Shown: positions 59,224-64,000 of the stretch, one piece after another
How positions within the stretch are numbered: the stretch's first letter is position 1
Layout: each line of letters begins with the position of its first letter
Origin: Chryseobacterium artocarpi
GTDB taxonomy: Bacteria > Bacteroidota > Bacteroidia > Flavobacteriales > Weeksellaceae
DNA: 64,000 nt
Direction of reading: 5' to 3'
NCBI RefSeq assembly: GCF_001684975.1
Contig: NZ_MAYH01000045.1
Coordinates: 124,001-188,000 of the forward strand
Notes under the pieces: generated by a model
The model's database searches: none
Told to the model about the DNA's origin: nothing
Seen by the model: only the letters and a program-made list of their open reading frames with translations
Position numbers and translations under genes: made by a program

Positions 59224-59844
59224 ATGACAAAAAAGCAAAGAGCGGAACTCGTTCAGATAGAATTGGATAAATTATATCCTACCACACCTATTCCGTTGGA
59301 TCATACCGATCCTTATACGCTGATGGTGGCAGTAGCACTTTCTGCACAAACGACAGATAAAAAAGTAAATGAAGTTACCCCAAATCTTTTCGAAGTGGCT
59401 GGAACCCCACAGAGAATGGCAAAGCTGGAAGAATTTCAGATTAAGGAACTCATTAAAGAAATAGGATTATCCAATACCAAAGCCAAAAATCTGAAGAGAA
59501 TGGCTGAACTTTTACTGGAGAGGCACAACGGCATTGTTCCTCAGACTTATGAGGAATTAGAGGCACTTCCAGGTGTAGGGCATAAGACTGCTTCAGTAGT
59601 GATGAGCCAAGGTTTCGGATTCCCTGCGTTTCCGGTAGATACTCACATCCATCGTCTGATGACCCAATGGAAACTGACTTCTGGTAAAAACGTGGTGGAA
59701 ACAGAGAAAGATGCTAAGAAATTATTCCCTGAAGAGGTATGGAATAAACTGCATCTTAAGATTATTTTTTACGGTAGAGAATATTCTCCGGCGAGAGGAA
59801 AAGGGGAGAAGGATTTTATTACTAAAATGATGTTTGAGAAGTAA
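59224..59844 (+). CDS. nth: Endonuclease III-like DNA glycosylase without Fe-S cluster
   Basis: This 206-residue glycosylase/AP lyase of the HhH-GPD family removes oxidised pyrimidines. The helix-hairpin-helix LPGVGHKTASVVMS carries the catalytic Lys, and FPVDTHIHRLM supplies the Asp. The usual C-terminal Cys-x6-Cys-x2-Cys-x5-Cys that holds a [4Fe-4S] cluster is absent: there is no Cys after the HhH motif, and the protein ends YSPARGKGEKDFITKMMFEK. I start at ATG 59224; a TTG 21 bases earlier would add seven atypical residues. Confidence 0.9.
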   Translation: MTKKQRAELVQIELDKLYPTTPIPLDHTDPYTLMVAVALSAQTTDKKVNEVTPNLFEVAGTPQRMAKLEEFQIKELIKEIGLSNTKAKNLKRMAELLLERHNGIVPQTYEELEALPGVGHKTASVVMSQGFGFPAFPVDTHIHRLMTQWKLTSGKNVVETEKDAKKLFPEEVWNKLHLKIIFYGREYSPARGKGEKDFITKMMFEK

Positions 59845-59871
59845 AAACCTGATGTTTTACCGAGCAAAATT

Positions 59872-59909
59872 CCCCTTCTTTGAAGGGGTGGATTTTTGCG
59901 CAGCAAAAA
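59872..59909. repeat. Double-hairpin intergenic element after nth
   Basis: CCCCTTCTTTGAAGGGG (59872-59888) and TTTTTGCGCAGCAAAAA (59893-59909) are two adjacent perfect hairpins, followed by ACGGGGTAGTTT. This composition is a common intergenic repeat in Flavobacteriia, to my knowledge. It may also act as a terminator. Confidence 0.75.
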
Positions 59910-59929
59910 GACGGGGTAGTTTATAAGGA

Positions 59930-60376
59930 TTATATATCCAATAATCTTCTATGATAATTGATCTGTCCCAAGTGATAATCTAAATGAGATATCAGGTGAA
60001 TCAGAAAATAATCTGTAGTCATTGTATCCTCAAAAACTATAAGCGGATATTCTTTTTTCAGATCTTCTTCCGTTAATTGGTTAAGTGCAATATCTATCAT
60101 TTTGATAGTTGCTTCAATTTTTTCTATCAATTCTGTTCTTGGAACGTCTTTTAATGAAAATTCAAGCTCCCTATGCCTTATATAACTTGTATTTCCGAGT
60201 TGTCCTCCTATAAAATGATTAAGATTTCCAATCAAATGAAGACATAGATTTCCCGCAGAATTGGAAATGTTTTTGTCAATCTTCCAAAGGTTTTCTTCGT
60301 TTTGATAAGCTTCGATTTCAATTTTTAATTTATTTAAATCCCTATCATAAAGAGATTTTAATGATTCAGTTATCAT
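59930..60376 (-). CDS. DinB-family protein
   Basis: This 148-residue protein has the DinB four-helix-bundle pattern (members bind a metal with three His): His in LCLHLIGNLNHFIGG near 45, and the paired HLISHLDYHLGQINYHRRLL near the C terminus. The family includes thiol-S-transferase-like and DNA-damage-inducible proteins; no specific role is inferred. I start at 60376 (MITESLKSLYDRD); a longer frame to 60445 adds a non-homologous hydrophobic stretch. Confidence 0.82.
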   Translation of the reverse strand: MITESLKSLYDRDLNKLKIEIEAYQNEENLWKIDKNISNSAGNLCLHLIGNLNHFIGGQLGNTSYIRHRELEFSLKDVPRTELIEKIEATIKMIDIALNQLTEEDLKKEYPLIVFEDTMTTDYFLIHLISHLDYHLGQINYHRRLLDI

Positions 60377-60447
60377 TGTGATTGTTTTTATGGTAAGTTT
60401 ATTCAATAAAAAAAGGGACATTATGCTGCCCCATTTATATATCAATA

Positions 60448-62244
60448 TTATTTTTGTTTTTTAGCCCAAAGCTCCATCTTTCTGTTCAAAACATCTAATG
60501 GAAGACATCCTTGGCTTAATATTTCATCGTGGAAGTTTGCCAGATTAAATTTATTTCCAAGTTCTTTCTGATATTTCTCTCTAAGTTCTCGGATTCTTAA
60601 AGACCCTATTTTATATCCTAAAGCTTGTCCCGGCATTGCCATATATCTTTCTACTTCAGCTACACCAGCCGCTTCATCATAAGAAATATTACTTAGGAAA
60701 TACTTAATAGCTTCCTCTCTCGTCATTTTTCCGGTATGTAAACCTGTATCCACCACCAATCTTACTGCTCTCAGCATCTGATCGCTTAAATAACCCATTT
60801 TTTGATAAGGATCTGTATATAATCCAAATTCAGGACCTAAAGTCTCACAATAATGTGCCCAGCCTTCACCATATGCACCAAACCAACCGAATCTCATGAA
60901 TTTTGGGAGCTTGGTATTTTCCTGTTGTAAGGAAACCTGATAATGATGCCCCGGAATAGCCTCGTGTAAGAAAAGAGATTCCATTCCCGAAGTAACATTG
61001 AACTTGGTAGGATCTGGAAGCGGAACATAGAATATACCTGCTCTTTTTCCATCAGGAGTTCCCGGAATATATTCGGCACTGGCACTTGCTTCTCTGAATT
61101 TTTCTGTTTGTCTGATCTCGAATTTGGTTTTCGGGGTTACATTAAACATTGTTTTCAGTTTCGGAGTGATCTTAGTGAGAATGCTGTTAAATCCATCTAA
61201 AACCTCTTTAGAAGTCTTGTAGGTCATCGCCTTTGGATCTGTTTTTACAAAAGTGATAAATTCTTCCAATGTTCCCTTAAAACCAACTTGCTGCTTTACC
61301 TTTTCCATCTCTGCGCGAAGCATTGCTACTTGCTGCAACCCGATTTTATTGATTTCTTCAGGAGATTTCTTTGTAGTCGTCCAGTTTTTTACATAATAGC
61401 TGTAAATTTCATTTCCGTTGGGAAGACTGTTATATCCGTCCGTATCACGCCCTTTTGGCAAATATTCTTTTTCCAGGAAAGTACCCATTTTGGTATAAGC
61501 CGGAATTATTTTTTTAGTAATAGCGTCTTTGTAAAGTGCTGAAAATTTATCCTTCTGAGCCTGAGTAAAGTTTTTTGGAAAACTCTTAATAGGTCCATAG
61601 AAAATGTTTTTATCCATATCTGAAGTCGTGATCTCCTCGGCTTTCATTTGAGGAATCATTTTGACAATCAGTTTTTTAGGAAGAACGATTTTATTGTTAA
61701 TTCCTTCACGGAAATTTTCAGTAGCGGCATCCATCCATTCAGGGAATTTTTCCATTCTTTTTAGCCAATCGCTGTAATCTTTTTCAGTTTTGAAAGGCTG
61801 GCTTCCTTGTCCGCTTCCATATAACGGGAAATTTAAAGGCAGACCTCCGAACTGTGTGAAAGGAATGTATTCCGGATGATAGGCATAAGCTTCAATTTTA
61901 TCTTTCAAAGTATAATCCAGCACATCATAAACCACTTTATCTTCATCAGATAGAGCTTTATAGTCTACATTGTCTAATTGCTTTTGTACCGAATTGTAAA
62001 AACCAATCTCTCCAGATATAAAATCTTTATCAATATTGATGGGAAGCTGATCATTGTATCTTAGGTCTCCCTGAGCTGTAGCATCTAAAGGATAGAGCTT
62101 AAGATATTGCTCGTAATAATTGGATGCAATAGAATCCAGGTTAGTAGGCGTTACCTTGGTAAGAGGAGAATCGGATTTTTTGCACGAGGCAAGACCCACT
62201 ATTAATCCCAGCCCCAGAATACTTTTCGATATAATACTTTTCAT
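60448..62244 (-). CDS. DUF885-family lipoprotein, metallopeptidase-like
   Basis: This 598-residue protein begins with a lipoprotein signal (MKSIISKSILGLGLIVGLASC, Cys21), so it is probably exported and lipid-anchored. Residues from about 430 carry LFLHEAIPGHHYQ, an HExxH-type metal site of DUF885, a family with metallopeptidase-like fold. The substrate is unknown. I start at 62244; the long frame to 62343 would bury the lipobox. Confidence 0.88.
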   Translation of the reverse strand: MKSIISKSILGLGLIVGLASCKKSDSPLTKVTPTNLDSIASNYYEQYLKLYPLDATAQGDLRYNDQLPINIDKDFISGEIGFYNSVQKQLDNVDYKALSDEDKVVYDVLDYTLKDKIEAYAYHPEYIPFTQFGGLPLNFPLYGSGQGSQPFKTEKDYSDWLKRMEKFPEWMDAATENFREGINNKIVLPKKLIVKMIPQMKAEEITTSDMDKNIFYGPIKSFPKNFTQAQKDKFSALYKDAITKKIIPAYTKMGTFLEKEYLPKGRDTDGYNSLPNGNEIYSYYVKNWTTTKKSPEEINKIGLQQVAMLRAEMEKVKQQVGFKGTLEEFITFVKTDPKAMTYKTSKEVLDGFNSILTKITPKLKTMFNVTPKTKFEIRQTEKFREASASAEYIPGTPDGKRAGIFYVPLPDPTKFNVTSGMESLFLHEAIPGHHYQVSLQQENTKLPKFMRFGWFGAYGEGWAHYCETLGPEFGLYTDPYQKMGYLSDQMLRAVRLVVDTGLHTGKMTREEAIKYFLSNISYDEAAGVAEVERYMAMPGQALGYKIGSLRIRELREKYQKELGNKFNLANFHDEILSQGCLPLDVLNRKMELWAKKQK

Positions 62245-62358
62245 TTTCAGAATCTTTATGATAACAAAAGTAAGTATTATTGGGAGATTCATACTCATTG
62301 GCAGTATTGATTTTAAAAAAATTATTTTCAAAATCCTTTTCACTTTAAATCAATTTTT

Positions 62359-62366
62359 TATCTTTG
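62359..62366 (+). promoter_or_regulatory. Candidate -7 box for the 62415 gene
   Basis: TATCTTTG fits TAnnTTTG, 49 bases before the ATG of the acidic protein gene. Confidence 0.55.
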
Positions 62367-62414
62367 TCTAAAACGTTTAACAATCATATTATTACAGTTC
62401 TTTTTTAAGAAAAA

Positions 62415-62876
62415 ATGAAAGGGATTTTAAAAATTTACCATCCGGACGAAACGCTAAAATACAATATTAGAAATACTTATTGTAAAGCAGTTTACAGCAA
62501 CCAGCAACATTTTTTAGAGGTTGAAATTATTACGGATGACAGTTTGGATCACGTAGATGATGATTCATTACAGTACAACTTTCCTCAGCTTTCACTTGAG
62601 GTCTTCGATTTCCCAATAGATACGGCGGAAATAGAAGGAAAAACATTCAAAATCAATGATTCTGATGAAGACTCCTATACAGAGGTAGACCTTTTTGATG
62701 ATGAAGATGCCTATGTGTATGATAATGAGCTTCTTTTTGAGAAAAATGAAGAAGGAGAGCTTCAGGTAATCTGGAAGGGAACCATTGACGATTTCTACAC
62801 CGGATCAGATACACCGATTCCTTTTAGGTTAAAATGTGAATTCGGGCAGGATGATATCGAGGTAGACGAAGATTAA
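62415..62876 (+). CDS. Acidic hypothetical protein
   Basis: This 153-residue, strongly acidic soluble protein has no signal peptide. Its N-terminal 60 residues alternate like a beta sheet (KGILKIYHPDETLKYNIRNTYCKAVYS), and the rest is Asp/Glu-rich. Family unknown to me; similar proteins seem to be common in Flavobacteriia. Divergent from the DUF885 gene. Confidence 0.8.
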   Translation: MKGILKIYHPDETLKYNIRNTYCKAVYSNQQHFLEVEIITDDSLDHVDDDSLQYNFPQLSLEVFDFPIDTAEIEGKTFKINDSDEDSYTEVDLFDDEDAYVYDNELLFEKNEEGELQVIWKGTIDDFYTGSDTPIPFRLKCEFGQDDIEVDED

Positions 62877-63014
62877 GAACAGTCTCCCATCTTTTTATAA
62901 AATCAAATTTCTTTTCAAAATTTCTTTTTGGAAAGAAATTTGCTGTTTGGTAATTCTAACAAAATTTAAGTTGTTTTTAAGCAATTTTTAAGATATCAAT
63001 TCATAATATTCCAC

Positions 63015-63022
63015 TACATTTG
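63015..63022 (+). promoter_or_regulatory. Candidate -7 box for exbB
   Basis: TACATTTG fits TAnnTTTG, 30 bases before the exbB ATG. No -33 TTG at the usual distance. Confidence 0.55.
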
Positions 63023-63052
63023 TCGTTGAAACTTTAATAAAATTCACATTTA

Positions 63053-63757
63053 ATGCTGTTAACGGAACTTTCTCAGATTTTATTTGCACAAATCACTACG
63101 CCTGCAGTTGCCGCAGACAATTTAGAATTTTCATTTTGGAAAATCATGTTCCACGGGGGAGCTTTCGCTAAAATAGTGATGGTGACCGTATTATTGCTTG
63201 GAGTATTTTCCCTGTACCTGTTTTTTGAAAGGTTTTTCTTTATTAAAAGACTTACATCAAAGACAGATTCGAACTTCATGAATAATATTGAAGATTTTAT
63301 CAAAGAAGGGAAGATAGAAGCAGCGGCTGACTATTGTAAAACACAGAACTCTCCAGAAGGTAGAATCCTTGAAAAAGGAATTTCAAGACTTGGGCGTCCT
63401 GTTTCTGATATTGTAAGTGCTATGGAGTCACAGGCACAGGTAGAAGTTGCCAATATGGAAAAAAACCTGAACCTTTTGGCGGTAGTTCCAAGTATTGCGC
63501 CAATGTTAGGACTTTTGGGAACGGTAATCGGGATGATTATCGCATTCTTCAACCTTTCTCATGCCACAGGATCTTTCTCTCCAAAAACACTTTCTGAAGG
63601 TATTTATACTGCGTTGGGACAAACAGCGGTAGGTCTTGCTGTAGCAATTCCAGCGAATTTCTGTTATAATATTCTTTTAACAAGAATTGACAAGTTTGTG
63701 TTGAAAGCACAGAATATGTCAGGAGAATTTTTAGATCTTATCAACAAACCTTTATAA
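63053..63757 (+). CDS. exbB: MotA/TolQ/ExbB proton-channel protein
   Basis: This 234-residue inner-membrane protein has three transmembrane helices: about 40-62 (VMVTVLLLGVFSLYLFF), 140-165 (APMLGLLGTVIGMIIAFF) and 180-205 (AVGLAVAIPANFCYNIL). With ExbD and TonB it uses the proton gradient to energise outer-membrane receptors such as the one at 34347. The GLLGTVIGM motif is the family signature. ExbD follows after 12 bases. ExbB is preferred over TolQ because a Bacteroidota ExbB-ExbD pair is typical, but TolQ cannot be excluded. Confidence 0.88.
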   Translation: MLLTELSQILFAQITTPAVAADNLEFSFWKIMFHGGAFAKIVMVTVLLLGVFSLYLFFERFFFIKRLTSKTDSNFMNNIEDFIKEGKIEAAADYCKTQNSPEGRILEKGISRLGRPVSDIVSAMESQAQVEVANMEKNLNLLAVVPSIAPMLGLLGTVIGMIIAFFNLSHATGSFSPKTLSEGIYTALGQTAVGLAVAIPANFCYNILLTRIDKFVLKAQNMSGEFLDLINKPL

Positions 63758-63769
63758 ATCTGTCTTAAG

Positions 63770-64000
63770 ATGAAAATTCAGAGAAGAAATAAAGCCAATC
63801 CGGAATTCAGTTTAGCAGCGATGACAGATGTTATCCTGTTGATGCTGATCTTCTTTATGATCACATCTTCAGCAGCCAATCAAAGTGCTATTGATGTGAA
63901 TCTGCCGAAAGCCGGGGCTGTGGATGATAATATTCCTAATCCCGTCATCGTAAGTATTAAGCCGGACGGATCTTACTTTGTAGATGATAACCCTGTGAAT
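63770..64000 (+). CDS. exbD: ExbD/TolR biopolymer transport protein, 5' part only
   Basis: The first 77 codons of an ExbD/TolR protein run off the right edge. A short basic cytoplasmic N terminus (KIQRRNKANPEFSLAAM) leads into the single transmembrane helix with the proton-carrying Asp in TDVILLMLIFFMITSSA, then the periplasmic domain begins (VNLPKAGAVDDN). It forms the proton channel with the ExbB gene immediately upstream. Confidence 0.9.
   Translation, partial: MKIQRRNKANPEFSLAAMTDVILLMLIFFMITSSAANQSAIDVNLPKAGAVDDNIPNPVIVSIKPDGSYFVDDNPVN

Noticed and set aside
60377..60445. N-terminal extension of the DinB-family gene
   Set aside because: The extra 23 residues are unlike DinB and MITESLKSLYDRD at 60376 is the natural start.
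62245..62343. N-terminal extension of the DUF885 lipoprotein
   Set aside because: It would place 33 residues before a clear lipoprotein signal peptide, preventing its use.

Overview
The window comes from a low-GC Bacteroidota chromosome, most likely a Chryseobacterium-like member of the Weeksellaceae. The evidence is a type IX secretion/gliding lipoprotein of the SprE/PorW family, a MurF-alanine racemase fusion, promoters of the Bacteroidota type (TAnnTTTG at -7, with weak or absent Shine-Dalgarno sequences), TonB/ExbB components and several 2TM-domain proteins. I see no transposase, phage gene or CRISPR array. Nearly all genes are chromosomal housekeeping genes.

Layout. 1-3.7 kb: end of a KdsC-type phosphatase, maf, and the SprE-like lipoprotein. 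3.7-11.7 kb: a minus-strand run (tsaB, an SDR enzyme, yraN, an S66 peptidase, a LysE-type exporter, a tandem pair of unknown small genes, rnr, rpiB). 11.6-12.26 kb: an intergenic zone rich in DnaA-box-like 9-mers, followed by pgk. 13.6-15.05 kb: a 1.5 kb AT-rich stretch without a convincing gene. 15-24 kb: a minus-strand run (methyltransferase, mnmG, ybeY, patatin-like outer-membrane protein, murF-alr, tdk). mnmG is flanked by two perfect parS palindromes. 24-34 kb: a plus-strand run (acidic repeat protein, rsmI, WG-repeat protein, fabG), then guaC, surE, a small membrane protein, a tail-specific protease and sodC.

34.2-41.9 kb holds the most interesting block. A TonB-dependent receptor with a secreted partner, a LytS-type histidine kinase carrying a 2TM domain, free-standing 2TM proteins and a LytTR response regulator lie in three transcription units. 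All three units have the same promoter architecture: two 12-bp direct repeats exactly 21 bp apart, ending 30-31 bp before a TAnnTTTG box. A 57-codon gene next to the kinase, pointing the other way, encodes a peptide with a double-glycine-type leader and four cysteines. Together these look like an autoregulated LytTR regulon, possibly peptide-responsive. The repeats are seen directly; the regulatory role is inference.

42-64 kb: an alpha/beta-hydrolase-like protein, a duplicated small membrane-protein cassette, mnmA, clpC, a glycosyltransferase/sufE cluster, three tandem tRNA-Val genes, folC, a TolC-type efflux protein followed by an SprT-like protein and manC, nth, a DUF885 lipoprotein, and at the right edge exbB and a truncated exbD.

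The paired parS sites, the cluster of DnaA-box-like sequences and a sign change in intergenic GC skew between 11 kb and 13.7 kb together suggest that the window contains or lies beside the chromosome replication origin. No dnaA gene is present, so this is a prediction.
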